The notes beneath the pieces were generated by a model that saw nothing but the letters and a program-made list of their open reading frames with translations, was not told where the DNA came from and made no database searches. A DNA stretch of 64,000 nt from positions 4,327 through 68,326 of the forward strand of contig JBPYFJ010000051.1 of NCBI GenBank assembly GCA_051985675.1, read 5' to 3'. This document shows, piece after piece, positions 50,111-58,286 of the stretch (position 1 is the first letter of the stretch; each line of letters starts with the position of its first letter). The position numbers and the translations under genes are program-made. The stretch is from JAFAXD01 sp051985675. GTDB taxonomy: Bacteria; Pseudomonadota; Alphaproteobacteria; Rhizobiales; Xanthobacteraceae.

Positions 50111-51235
50111 ATGCTTCGACGATTTATCGTCTTAACGATCACATTCGTAGCGGTTTTAACGACTGCTTCAATGGGGCAGTCTGTTCTGCGTTATCGGTGC
50201 AGCGATGACCAATGTTGCTATCCCGATGGAAGATGCTTTTCTCGACACGTTCTTGAGGGTCGACTTCGCCCCTTCAGCCACGGCACTACCTCTGGCGCTC
50301 CTGCGCCAACCCTTCCCGGTCCCAGCATCGGTGCCCCCAACCCTAGCGCTCCTAGACCTTATAGGTTTCCTAACTCTGCCAGCGGGCCCCAACCAAGCCC
50401 TCAGAGGCCGGACGTTCAAGCCAACCCTCCTAGTGCTGGCCCTGTAGTTGGGGTTCCTCCGAGTGCGAGCCCAGCGGTTGAAGCTCCCCCTAGTGCTCGC
50501 CCTTCCATTGCACCTGGCGCCCGCCCTTCAGTAGGGAGTGATCGCGTTGGGAATACTTCAGGTACACCAGTAACTGGAACTCTCGCTCCGACATCACCCC
50601 GGATACTTGAAACCGGGTATGCCAAGCTCAACGAAGTCGGAGAGGAAAAGCCAGGATATGGTCTCTATTCTTATGTTCTAATCACTTCGTATTCCGACAA
50701 GTCTGTCGCGCTGTTAAACGAGATATTCAAGGTAATTCCGAATGTCAAAAGCACGGGCGCCTTGCCCAAGCAAATTAACATCTTGTACATTCCGTTCTTA
50801 AAGGAGAAAGAGCGCGAATTTGCAGCAGCACAGTCAAGTAGCACGCTCGGCACAACGTACGCACAATCATTCTATAACTTTCAAATGGCTCGAACGATAC
50901 TGGCCCATCTCTGCAACCCACCGGCTGACGTTCTCACCCGACTATGCGAAGGCGATTTGTCGCGAGGCCCGTTTATCTTCACGTATGAGAAGCCAGCAAG
51001 TGCTTTCGAGCCCATACAAGCTCCGTACCTATTTGTTGATCTTCGCGACGTTCATGAGCATGCCTTTGCAGAATTTGTGTCAGCCTACCAACAGCAGGTC
51101 AAAAGTGAAGACGTTAACTCGGGAGAACGCTTGAACACATTAAGGCTTAAGCTTTTAGACCTCGCACTTAATGCTGCTGATTTTGTTCAGCCCATTCCGG
51201 ACGCGCTTGCTGACGCAATTCATTTATCGAAGTAG
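50111..51235 (+). CDS. Exported protein with proline-rich linker, partner of TIR protein
   Basis: 374 residues, not recognised. Signal peptide (MLRRFIVLTITFVAVLTTAS) is followed by a short Cys-rich part (YRCSDDQCCYPDGRC, about 28-42), a Pro/Ser/Ala/Gly-rich linker (about 57-165), and a C-terminal alpha/beta domain (about 168-374) with KPGYGLYSYVLITSYSDK, INILYIPFLKEKER and GPFIFTYEKPAS. It should be periplasmic. The TIR gene starts 19 bases after its stop, so the two are one operon. It may act as a sensor or envelope part of a TIR-based system; that is inference. Confidence 0.75.
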   Translation: MLRRFIVLTITFVAVLTTASMGQSVLRYRCSDDQCCYPDGRCFSRHVLEGRLRPFSHGTTSGAPAPTLPGPSIGAPNPSAPRPYRFPNSASGPQPSPQRPDVQANPPSAGPVVGVPPSASPAVEAPPSARPSIAPGARPSVGSDRVGNTSGTPVTGTLAPTSPRILETGYAKLNEVGEEKPGYGLYSYVLITSYSDKSVALLNEIFKVIPNVKSTGALPKQINILYIPFLKEKEREFAAAQSSSTLGTTYAQSFYNFQMARTILAHLCNPPADVLTRLCEGDLSRGPFIFTYEKPASAFEPIQAPYLFVDLRDVHEHAFAEFVSAYQQQVKSEDVNSGERLNTLRLKLLDLALNAADFVQPIPDALADAIHLSK

Positions 51236-51254
51236 GACAAATGGGAAGGGTTTG

Positions 51255-51983
51255 ATGAAATCTAGCCCATTGGTAGTGGCAATTGTTTCGCTCCTAATTG
51301 GTATATTGTACGGGGTTCTGTTCAAACAAATTTATCCACTTGTGTCGATTGACGCTGGCATCATTAGTTTGTGCGCCATCCTTGGTCTCACGACATGTTT
51401 GGCCGGAATGGGGTTGTGGAGGCTGGTTACCAAAATGTCCAATCTTATTCGAACAGAAAGGAAGATTGATCGACCAGCTAGCCAGCCGATTAAACCTGAT
51501 AGCAATCGTTTTCGGACTAATTTTCTCGAAGTCGATTTGCAAAATCCTAACAGGAATATCTTTGTGAGTTTCTCAACGCAGGATCAGCTGGAAGCCCTCG
51601 AAATTTTAAATCAGATAGAAGCTGCGGACCTCAAATGTTGGATTTCATGTAGAGACGTGCCGCGGGGGCGCGATTATCAAGACGCCATTGTCGAGGCTCT
51701 GGATCAGTCGGGCGCAATGGTTTTGGTTTTTTCTAACAACGCTAATAATTCCGAAGAGATTAAAAGGGAGCTTGCCCTTGCCAGCGCAAAAAGGCTTTTT
51801 GTGTTGCCTGTTAGGATTGAAAAGGCCGAACCGACAAAGGGTTTCAAGTATCAACTCGCAACTCGTCAGTACATCGATCTTTTTGAAGATCGCGAGAAGA
51901 ACATGGAATTGATCGTTAACACGTTACAAAAGCAACTGCAGTCAAATCTGAATCCAAATAAGGGCGGCTCCCTTAGTCCTTAA
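51255..51983 (+). CDS. Membrane-anchored TIR-domain protein
   Basis: 242 residues. Two N-terminal membrane helices (about 5-23 and 33-57) are followed by a cytoplasmic linker and a TIR domain (about 100-230): NIFVSFSTQDQLEALEIL, KCWISCRDVPRGRDYQDAI, AMVLVFSNNANNSEEIKREL and KRLFVLPVRIE. Glu172 in KREL aligns with the catalytic Glu of NAD-cleaving TIR domains. Bacterial TIR proteins often deplete NAD or make cyclic ADP-ribose signals in antiphage defence, or are effectors. ATG 51255 has GGGAAGGG upstream. It is operonic with the exported protein before it. Confidence 0.85.
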   Translation: MKSSPLVVAIVSLLIGILYGVLFKQIYPLVSIDAGIISLCAILGLTTCLAGMGLWRLVTKMSNLIRTERKIDRPASQPIKPDSNRFRTNFLEVDLQNPNRNIFVSFSTQDQLEALEILNQIEAADLKCWISCRDVPRGRDYQDAIVEALDQSGAMVLVFSNNANNSEEIKRELALASAKRLFVLPVRIEKAEPTKGFKYQLATRQYIDLFEDREKNMELIVNTLQKQLQSNLNPNKGGSLSP

Positions 51984-51995
51984 ACCTGGGGACCC

Positions 51996-52039
51996 GATTT
52001 CAGCGGTGCTGGATTGACCCAACCACGATCACCCGGAAT
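51996..52039 (+). repeat. IS-end-like repeat, copy 2
   Basis: Second copy of the 44-bp repeat at 48482 (GATTTCAGCGGTGCTGGATT to CACCCGGAAT). It begins 12 bases after the TIR gene and lies about 55 bp before the right 23-bp repeat. Confidence 0.65.
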
Positions 52040-52095
52040 CGGCTGGAGGGTGAGTTATCAAACATCATGAAACATCCCGGGACACTCCAATAAAA

Positions 52096-52118
52096 CATGT
52101 GCGGTCGCTACCTGATCA
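52096..52118. repeat. Right 23-bp direct repeat of the island
   Basis: Identical to 44354-44376. It carries the start codon and first codons of the intact yedK gene, so the insertion restored a working gene on its right-hand side, with a new upstream region from the island. Confidence 0.8.
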
Positions 52119-52834
52119 TAACCACTCCGGAAGCGATGCGGGCGTTTTTCCGCTATCTGGAGCAGCCGAACTTCCCGCCGCGCTACAACGTGGCGCCGAC
52201 GCAGCCGATTCCGGTCGTGCGCATGTTCGAAGGCGTGCGCCAATTCGCGCTGGTGCGCTGGGGCCTCCTTCCGGCCTGGGTCAAGGACCCGCGCGGATTT
52301 TCGCTGGTGATCAATGCGCGCAGCGACAATGTGCTCGACAAGCCGGCGTTTCGTAACGCCATGCGCCGGCGGCGCTGTCTCATTCCGGCCGACGGTTTCT
52401 ACGAATGGAAGGTCGAAGGCGAGCGACGGCGGCCGTTCGCGGTTAGGCCGCGCGCCGGCGGTCCAATCGCGTTCGCGGGCCTCTGGGAAACCTGGACCGG
52501 GCCGAACGGCGAAGAACTCGAAACCGCCGCGATCGTGACCACGCAGGCGAACCGTGCGTTGCGCCTTCTGCACGATCGCATGCCGGTCGTGCTCGCGCCC
52601 GAAGCTTACGACATGTGGCTCGATTGCCGGGCGGTCGATGCGCAGATCGCGGCCGCGCTGCTCGCGCCGGCGCCGGACAATTTCTTCGATGCCTACGAGG
52701 TCTCGCCTGCGGTCAACCGCGTCACCAACGACTCGCCCGAGTTGCTGGTGCCAGCCTCCGAACTCCCGCCGGCGCCGGAACCGGAGAAGCCCGCCAAGCC
52801 GAAGCGCGACGATCGGCAAGGCTCCTTGTTCTAG
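52097..52834 (+). CDS. yedK: SOS response-associated peptidase (SRAP/HMCES-type)
   Basis: 245 residues. Cys2 (MCGRYL) is the residue that forms a stable link with abasic sites in single-stranded DNA. Asn31 (YNVAPTQ), Glu103 (GFYEWK) and His159 (LHDRMPV) complete the active site. It protects abasic sites at replication forks. Its first codons are the right 23-bp repeat, so its original promoter has been separated and replaced by island DNA. Confidence 0.95.
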   Translation: MCGRYLIITTPEAMRAFFRYLEQPNFPPRYNVAPTQPIPVVRMFEGVRQFALVRWGLLPAWVKDPRGFSLVINARSDNVLDKPAFRNAMRRRRCLIPADGFYEWKVEGERRRPFAVRPRAGGPIAFAGLWETWTGPNGEELETAAIVTTQANRALRLLHDRMPVVLAPEAYDMWLDCRAVDAQIAAALLAPAPDNFFDAYEVSPAVNRVTNDSPELLVPASELPPAPEPEKPAKPKRDDRQGSLF

Positions 52835-52841
52835 CGCGCGG

Positions 52842-53000
52842 CTACTTCGATTTCTTCGCTCCGCTGCGCGCACGCGGCTTGTGCGCCGAGCGCCGGCGCG
52901 TGGTGCGGCGCTGCATCTTGGTCGACTTCGGCCGCTTCGGTTTTGGCCGCTTGCGCATCTTGCGGACCGTCTTCAGCCGCCTGCGGGTGATTTTGGCCAT
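52842..53000 (-). CDS. Small, extremely basic protein
   Basis: 52 residues, about half Arg or Lys: MAKITRRRLKTVRKMRKRPK, then PKRPKSTKMQRRTTRRRSAH and a short Lys-rich end. GAGGAG stands eight bases before the ATG. It could bind DNA or RNA, like a small histone-tail-like or ribosome-associated protein. Convergent with yedK, 7 bases from its stop. Family unknown. Confidence 0.5.
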   Translation of the reverse strand: MAKITRRRLKTVRKMRKRPKPKRPKSTKMQRRTTRRRSAHKPRARSGAKKSK

Positions 53001-53038
53001 TCGCGGTTCTCCTCATTGCGGTCCCGGCGAATGCCCGC

Positions 53039-53803
53039 TCAGCCGCGCCCGACGTAGGGCATCTTGGTCGCCATCACGGTCATGAACAAGACGTTCGAGG
53101 CGAGCGGCAGTCCCGCCATGTAGGCGACTGCTTCGCCGACGTGCTCGACGTCCATGCGCGGCTCGATCATCTTCTGCCCGCTCGGCTGCAGGATGCCTTC
53201 GCCCTCGACCATGCGTTCAGTGAGCGGGGAGATCGCGTTGCCGATGTCGATCTGCCCGCAGGCGATGTCGTAGGCGCGGCCGTCGAGCGCGGTCGACTTG
53301 GTCAGCCCGGTGATCGCATGCTTGGTCGCCGTATAGGCGATGGTGAACGGCCGCGGCGTATGCGCCGAGATCGAGCCGTTGTTGATGATGCGCCCGCCGC
53401 GCGGGGTCTGATCCTTCATGATGCGGATCGCTTCCTGGGTGCACAGGAAGGTGCCGTTGAGGTTAGTGTCGACGACCGCCTTCCATTTCTCGTACGGCAG
53501 GTCCTCGATCGGCACCGGCGGCGCGCCGATGCCGGCATTGTTGAACAAGACGTCGAGCCGGCCGAACGCCTGCTTGGTGGTTGCGAACAGCGTCTTGATC
53601 GAGGCCGGATCGGCGATGTCGGCGGGAACGACCATGTTCTTCCCGCCCTTGGCGGCGCCCTCGTTGGCGACCTCCTGCAGCTTGTCGCGGCGGCGCCCGG
53701 CCAGCACCACGGTGAACCCGGTCTTCATCAGCGCCAGCGCGGCGCCGCGGCCGACGCCGGTGCCGGCCCCGGTGACGATCGCGATTTTCGGTGTCGTGGC
53801 CAT
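53039..53803 (-). CDS. Short-chain dehydrogenase/reductase
   Basis: 254 residues, classical SDR. TGAGTGVGRG is the cofactor motif, NNAG follows, and the catalytic Ser (NGSISAH), Tyr and Lys (YTATKHA) are in place. ATG 53803 follows GGAGCACCCC. Substrate unknown. It is divergent from the MarR regulator, and an operator-like TGCATATACA lies between, so the regulator may control it. Confidence 0.88.
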   Translation of the reverse strand: MATTPKIAIVTGAGTGVGRGAALALMKTGFTVVLAGRRRDKLQEVANEGAAKGGKNMVVPADIADPASIKTLFATTKQAFGRLDVLFNNAGIGAPPVPIEDLPYEKWKAVVDTNLNGTFLCTQEAIRIMKDQTPRGGRIINNGSISAHTPRPFTIAYTATKHAITGLTKSTALDGRAYDIACGQIDIGNAISPLTERMVEGEGILQPSGQKMIEPRMDVEHVGEAVAYMAGLPLASNVLFMTVMATKMPYVGRG

Positions 53804-53930
53804 GGGGTGCTCCTGTTCCGCAATTGTGCCCAGCGCAATTGCGCGCATGGTGGCCGACATCGCCGGGCCGACGCAATGGCCGTTCGCAGCACGAGCGTCG
53901 TTGCGGACGGGGAAACAATATGCATATACA

Positions 53931-53940
53931 AGTTTTCGGT
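53931..53940. promoter_or_regulatory. MarR operator-like site before marR
   Basis: TGCATATACA is the exact reverse complement of TGTATATGCA found at 54521-54530. It lies 17 bp before the MarR start and 128 bp before the divergent SDR start, a position fit for autorepression. Confidence 0.55.
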
Positions 53941-53956
53941 TCCACGGACGCGCGCC

Positions 53957-54415
53957 ATGACGCAAGGGCTCCCCCGACAGCTGATCGCCGAGCAGATGCT
54001 CGCCTGCACCTGCGCGCGCCTGCGCAAGGTGACGCGGCGCGTCACCCAGATCTACGACCAAGCACTGACGCCGGCCGGACTGACGATCACTCAGTTCGGC
54101 CTTATCGCCTGCCTCGCGGCGCGCGGCGAGGTGTCGATCGGCGAATTGGCGGAAGAATCGGTCATGGATCCGACTACGCTGACCCGGACGCTGCGGCCGC
54201 TCGAGCGCCGCAAGCTGATCAAAATCACGGCCGCGCGCGAGGACCGCCGCCGTCGCAGCGTTGCGCTCACTGAAACCGGTCGTGCGGTATTCCGCGATGC
54301 CGTGCCGCTGTGGCGCAAGGCCGGCACGGAACTTGGCGACGTTCTCGGCACCCGCGGCCGCGCGGGGCTCGATCAATCGCTCGAGGCGGCGCTCGCGCAT
54401 CTCACAATCGGTTGA
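53957..54415 (+). CDS. MarR-family transcriptional regulator
   Basis: 152 residues. Winged helix: LTITQFGLIACLAARGEVSI, ELAEESVMDPTTLTRTLRPLE (recognition helix) and the wing REDRRRRSVALTETG with the DRR(R) tip. Amino-terminal cysteines (MLACTCARLRK) recall redox or phenolic-ligand sensors, but that is only suggestive. It sits between the SDR gene and the membrane protein gene, both with related palindromes upstream. Confidence 0.9.
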   Translation: MTQGLPRQLIAEQMLACTCARLRKVTRRVTQIYDQALTPAGLTITQFGLIACLAARGEVSIGELAEESVMDPTTLTRTLRPLERRKLIKITAAREDRRRRSVALTETGRAVFRDAVPLWRKAGTELGDVLGTRGRAGLDQSLEAALAHLTIG

Positions 54416-54505
54416 GAGCGCGAACCGCCCATCAAATTGTGGGTTGCATCCTCACAAAGGCTTGAGCGCCCGCGGCTTGACAGCGGCCCGGCGCCGGCGA
54501 TTAGA

Positions 54506-54530
54506 TGTATATACAGCTAATGTATATGCA
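54506..54530. promoter_or_regulatory. Paired MarR operator-like sites before the membrane protein gene
   Basis: TGTATATACA (54506-54515, perfect palindrome) and TGTATATGCA (54521-54530) lie 15 bp apart, 55-80 bp before the next gene. The second is identical, inverted, to the site before marR. Confidence 0.55.
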
Positions 54531-54584
54531 GTAGTCCGGTAGGGGCCGGGCGAGGACCGGAGCAGCGACCTAAGGGAGACGATC

Positions 54585-55310
54585 ATGGCTTCGCTCGATA
54601 TCATCGGTTCAATCGACATTACGGCGGCGGCCGCGTTCCTGGTCGGCACCATTGCGGCGGCCTATCCCGCCCCGCTCTCGGCGCGGCTTCGCGTCGTCAC
54701 AGGATTCGCGGTCTGGTTCACGTTGATCGTGCTCGCTTCCGCGCTCGATCTGCTCGATCCGGTGAAGGGTTTCGGCGTCCCGGCGCTCGGGTTCGCGATC
54801 GTGGTTCCGATCGCCGTGATGGCATTCGCCGCGATCGGCAGCGGCGAGCGCTGGCGGCGTGTGCTCGCAATCCCGATGCCGGCGCTGATCGCACCCCACG
54901 TGCTGCGGATTCTCGCCGTTCAGTTCCTGCTGCTGTGGTCCGTCGGCCGGCTGACCGCGCCGTTCGCGCCGATCGCCGGCTGGGGCGACATCATCACCGC
55001 CGTCACTGCGCTTCCGGTCGCCTGGGCGGTGTGGCGCAAAACTTCAGGCTGGCGTCCGCTCGCCGTGATCTGGAACCTGTTCGGCGCCGCCGATCTGATC
55101 ACGGCGGTCGCGCTCGGCGTCCTCTCCGCGCCCGGCTCGCCCCTGCAGCTGTTCGCGGTCCCGGGCGCGCCGATCATGACGAGCCTGCCGTGGCTGCTGA
55201 TCCCGGGCTACCTGGTGCCGATCATGTTCATGACCCACGTGCTGATGCTGGCGCAGCTTACCGTCCACGCTCCGGCCACGGATGCACGGCGTCACGCCTT
55301 GCTGGCGTAG
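54585..55310 (+). CDS. Seven-helix membrane protein of unknown function
   Basis: 241 residues with about seven hydrophobic segments. No charged pore residues or family motif I can name. GSIDITAAAAFLVGTIAAAY begins the protein and HVLMLAQLTVH ends the last helix. It has two MarR operator-like sites upstream and likely belongs to the regulon of that gene. Its end overlaps the convergent Anbu gene by 19 bases. Confidence 0.7.
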   Translation: MASLDIIGSIDITAAAAFLVGTIAAAYPAPLSARLRVVTGFAVWFTLIVLASALDLLDPVKGFGVPALGFAIVVPIAVMAFAAIGSGERWRRVLAIPMPALIAPHVLRILAVQFLLLWSVGRLTAPFAPIAGWGDIITAVTALPVAWAVWRKTSGWRPLAVIWNLFGAADLITAVALGVLSAPGSPLQLFAVPGAPIMTSLPWLLIPGYLVPIMFMTHVLMLAQLTVHAPATDARRHALLA

Positions 55311-56038
55311 GGCGGCCGCGGGATGTTGTTGTGGGCGGCGCGCAGCGCCGCCGACCAGCGCTCGCGCAGATCGTGGAAATAGGGTTCGCCCGGCTCGATC
55401 CGGTAGTTGAGCTCGGCTTTGCAGGTGTCGCGCCGCACCACCAGGATGTCGAGCGGCATGCCGACACTCAGGTTGGAGCGCATAGTCGAATCGACCGAAA
55501 TCAATCCGATCTTGAGCGCGTCGTAGAGGTCGATGTCGTAGGTGATGGCGCGGTCGAGCACCGGCTTGCCGTACTTGTGCTCGCCGATCTGCAGGTAGGG
55601 CGTGTCGATCGTGCATTCGATGAAGTTGCCGGCGGCGTAGATCATGAACAGGCGCAATCGTTCGCCTTTGATCTGGCCGCCGAACAGGAACGCGAGGTCG
55701 AACTTGACCTCGGATTGATCCAGCGCCTCGCTTTCGATCTCGTGCAGCATGCGGATCGCGCGCCCGATGCGCTGCGCCGCCTTGAACATGGTGGGCGCGT
55801 TCATCAGGTTCTCGCGCTCGCCGCTTTCCGGGTTCTCCCAGCCTTCGTTGACGGTCGAGACCACCGACTGGGTGAGCGACAGGTTGCCGGAGGCGGCGAT
55901 CGCCATGATGCGCTCGCCCGGATTGGAATAGACCTGCAGCTTGCGAAACACCGAAATGTTGTCGAGCCCCGCGTTGGTGCGGGTATCGGCAATCATCACG
56001 AGGCCGTCGCGAACCAGGATGCCGCAGCAATAGGTCAT
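55292..56038 (-). CDS. Anbu-type proteasome-like peptidase
   Basis: 248 residues. MTYCCGILVRDGLVMIADTR with TNAGLDNISVFRK is the hallmark start of Anbu, the ancestral beta-subunit of the proteasome (Ntn hydrolase), with Thr2 as likely nucleophile after Met removal. Anbu forms helical or ring oligomers of disputed activity. It is encoded next to transglutaminase, alpha-E and ATP-grasp genes, the known genomic partnership. Confidence 0.9.
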   Translation of the reverse strand: MTYCCGILVRDGLVMIADTRTNAGLDNISVFRKLQVYSNPGERIMAIAASGNLSLTQSVVSTVNEGWENPESGERENLMNAPTMFKAAQRIGRAIRMLHEIESEALDQSEVKFDLAFLFGGQIKGERLRLFMIYAAGNFIECTIDTPYLQIGEHKYGKPVLDRAITYDIDLYDALKIGLISVDSTMRSNLSVGMPLDILVVRRDTCKAELNYRIEPGEPYFHDLRERWSAALRAAHNNIPRPPYASKA

Positions 56039-56171
56039 GAAAGGCGCCCCAACTAACGGCTGCGGTTATAGCCAGAGCACGGTGCCGAGGCCACACCTTC
56101 GGATTCAGCCACAATCTCAGTCCTCGTCCTGGGGAGCGCCCGCGCCAGCGCTGCCACACTGTTCGACCTGA

Positions 56172-56280
56172 TCCTGAGGAGCCCGAGCGAAGCGAGGGCG
56201 TCTCGAAGGATGGCCAAAGAGAACGCGGTTGCCCGGGGCCGTCCTTCGAGACGCGCCCTGCGGGCGCTCCTCAGGACGAG
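56172..56280. repeat. CCTGAGGAGC-type inverted repeat
   Basis: TCCTGAGGAGC ... GTCTCGAAGGATGGCC on the left and GGCCGTCCTTCGAGACGC ... GCTCCTCAGGA on the right form a long hairpin. The same element is at 63261-63435. It stands between the Anbu and transglutaminase genes. Confidence 0.8.
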
Positions 56281-56319
56281 GCCGAGGAGTGTTGCCGCGC
56301 CCGATCGCGCCGCCGGCGC

Positions 56320-57138
56320 TCAGTTCTGGTTCTGCCGGAACGCCTGGTCGACCCGGATCTGCACCGCCAGCGCCTCGCTGCCGCCGCCGTAGCGGGTGCC
56401 GCGCACCGGTGCGGCGCCCAGGTAGTCGAGCCCGACCGCGACCCGCAAGTAGGCGTCGGTCGCGCAGCTGCCGTTGGCGGGGTCGAACGCGACCCAGCCG
56501 AGATCCTCGACATAGGCCTCGGCCCAGGCATGGCCGGCGCCCTGGTCGATCGCGCCGTCGTTGCGGTGCAGATACCCTGAGATGTAGCGCGCCGGCACGC
56601 CGGCGGCGCGCGCGCAGCCGATGAAAATATGCGCCATGTCCTGGCAGACCCCGCGCTTGAGCGCGAACGCCTCGATCGCGGTGGTCGCCGCATGGGTCGG
56701 ATCGGTGTCGAAGGCGATGTCTTCGTAGAGCCGATCGAGCAGCCCGTGCAGCAGGCTCAGCGTATTGCTCGCGTCCATAGAAGCCGCGAACGCCTGCATC
56801 GCCGCGTCGGCGTGGGTGAGCGGGGTTTCGCGCAGGAACAGACTCGGCGGAAACCGCTCGATCGCGTCACGCACGATCCCGTGGGTGTCCTGCGTTTCGA
56901 CCACGCCGGCGGCGGTCACGGTCAGGTCGGTGAGCGGCGCGTCGGCCGTGAACGCGTGGATGATGTTGCCGAAGGCGTCTTCCTGCTCGTCGAGCCGGCA
57001 GTCGGCCGAGACTTCGATCCGCCAGTCGAGCACGAACTGGCCCTCGTGGTTGCGCGGGGTCAGCCGCAAGGTCTGGATCACGCCGGTCGGCGGCGTGTCG
57101 TAGCGGTAGCGGGTCTCATGCCTCACGCCGATACGCAT
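56320..57138 (-). CDS. Transglutaminase-like protein
   Basis: About 272 residues. The core has the catalytic triad: Cys in KRGVCQDMAHIF, His in GHAWAEAYVEDLGWV and Asp in FDPANG. The N-terminal half is the beta-rich domain typical of bacterial transglutaminase-like proteins (RYRYDTPPTGVIQTLRLTPR). Partner of the alpha-E and ATP-grasp proteins. ATG 57138 starts MRIGVRHETRY; two nearby upstream ATGs are alternatives. Confidence 0.9.
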   Translation of the reverse strand: MRIGVRHETRYRYDTPPTGVIQTLRLTPRNHEGQFVLDWRIEVSADCRLDEQEDAFGNIIHAFTADAPLTDLTVTAAGVVETQDTHGIVRDAIERFPPSLFLRETPLTHADAAMQAFAASMDASNTLSLLHGLLDRLYEDIAFDTDPTHAATTAIEAFALKRGVCQDMAHIFIGCARAAGVPARYISGYLHRNDGAIDQGAGHAWAEAYVEDLGWVAFDPANGSCATDAYLRVAVGLDYLGAAPVRGTRYGGGSEALAVQIRVDQAFRQNQN

Positions 57139-57166
57139 GCCGGCCATCATGCGGGTTCGCAGTTGC

Positions 57167-58108
57167 TCAGGTCAAATACTGCTGCGTGACCGCGGCGTCG
57201 AGCCGATTGTTGTCGGTGATGAACTCGGTGACGAACTCGTGCAGCCCGTGCTGGAAGATCTCCGGCATCCGGCTGTGCTCGAGCCGCGCCCGCATGGCCC
57301 GGGCGTGGCGCTGGGCCGGGCCCTGGCGGCCATAGGCATGACCGATCGAGTCGAGGAACCGCACCAGGTTGTCGTAGCAGCTCGCGAGCGAGCGCGGCAT
57401 CTGATCCTTGAGGATCAGGAGGTCGGCGATCAGCCAGGGTTTGAGGCTTTCGCGGTAGACCCAGTGATAGGCCGTGAGCGCGGAGACCGAGCGCAGGATC
57501 GCCGCCCATTGGAAGTAGTCGAGCGGGCCGCCGACCCGCTCCTGCGCCGGCAGCAGCAGGTGATACTTGACGTCGAGAATGCGCGCGGTGTTGTCGGCGC
57601 GCTCGACGTAGAGGCCGAGCCGCGAGAACCAGTACGCGTCGTTGCGCAGCATGGTGCGGTAGGCGGAGCCATCGAACAGGAGCGACTGCTCCTGCACCCA
57701 GCGCAGGAAGCGCATGAACTCGTCGCGCGAGGTCGGGCCGTTGCCGAAGCGCTTGAGCTCGAGCCAGGCGCCGTTGATCGCGTCCCACATCTCGACCGTG
57801 AGTGCGGTGCGCACCGCGCGCGCGTTGGTGCGCGCGACCTCGAAGCAGTTGCGGATCGAGGAAGGGTTCGCGGTCGAGAACGCCAGATACTCGGTGACGT
57901 TCTCCTCGTTCGCCTCCTCGAACTTGGCGAAGAACGAGTTGGCGCAGCCGGCGGTCGCGACCGCGGACGCCCATTCGTTCGAGGTGCCGACGTAGGCGAG
58001 CGGGAGCGTGGTGAGCCGGTGGGTCGCCTCCAGGATGCGCGCCAGGTATTCGGCGCGTTCGACGTAGCGCGCGAGCCAGTAGAGGTTATCGGCGGTGCGC
58101 GAGAGCAT
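57167..58108 (-). CDS. Alpha-E domain protein
   Basis: 313 residues, all helical. It begins MLSRTADNLYWLARYVERAE, the signature of alpha-E proteins, and a second related stretch, FSRLGLYVERADNTARILD, follows at about residue 160. Together with the ATP-grasp and transglutaminase proteins it is thought to make or modify a peptide; no reaction has been established. Confidence 0.92.
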   Translation of the reverse strand: MLSRTADNLYWLARYVERAEYLARILEATHRLTTLPLAYVGTSNEWASAVATAGCANSFFAKFEEANEENVTEYLAFSTANPSSIRNCFEVARTNARAVRTALTVEMWDAINGAWLELKRFGNGPTSRDEFMRFLRWVQEQSLLFDGSAYRTMLRNDAYWFSRLGLYVERADNTARILDVKYHLLLPAQERVGGPLDYFQWAAILRSVSALTAYHWVYRESLKPWLIADLLILKDQMPRSLASCYDNLVRFLDSIGHAYGRQGPAQRHARAMRARLEHSRMPEIFQHGLHEFVTEFITDNNRLDAAVTQQYLT

Positions 58109-58140
58109 CAGCGCGGTGTCCCGGACCGATTGCGGCGCCG

Positions 58141-58266
58141 TGTCCCGGACGCGGTGCAGCGCGCAGCGGTGCACCGCAGATCCGGGACCGCCAAAGAGGG
58201 GGCCTTCATTGGGGCGATCCCGGGTCTGCAGCGCACCGCCAAGTGGCGCTGCGCTGCGCCCGGGAT
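58141..58266. repeat. Palindromic repeat inside the peptide-modification operon
   Basis: Complementary arms around GCGGTGCACCGCAGATCCGGG and CGGGTCTGCAGCGCACCGC, with further arms GTGTCCCGGA and CGCTGCGCCCGGGAT. A Bradyrhizobium-type element placed between the ATP-grasp and alpha-E genes. It could affect their joint transcript. Confidence 0.7.
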
Positions 58267-58286
58267 ACGGCCGTGGTGAATCACGT

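Larger units (their letters stand above)
44354..52118. mobile_element. Genomic island inserted in the start of yedK
   Basis: About 7.7 kb between two identical 23-bp repeats. Contents differ sharply from the flanks: lower GC, many short genes, broken genes (GAF-domain kinase fragment, TLGNMR-family pieces, a frameshifted exported protein), a duplicated promoter segment, two IS-end-like repeats, three hairpins, and an exported-protein/TIR pair. I recognise no integrase, transposase or plasmid gene inside, so it is either a decayed element or one moved in trans. Seen directly: repeats and gene content. Inferred: insertion history. Confidence 0.65.

Noticed and set aside
44354..52118. Integrase or transposase gene in the island
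   Set aside because: I checked every frame of the segment and see no tyrosine or serine recombinase or DDE motif; only end-like repeats remain.
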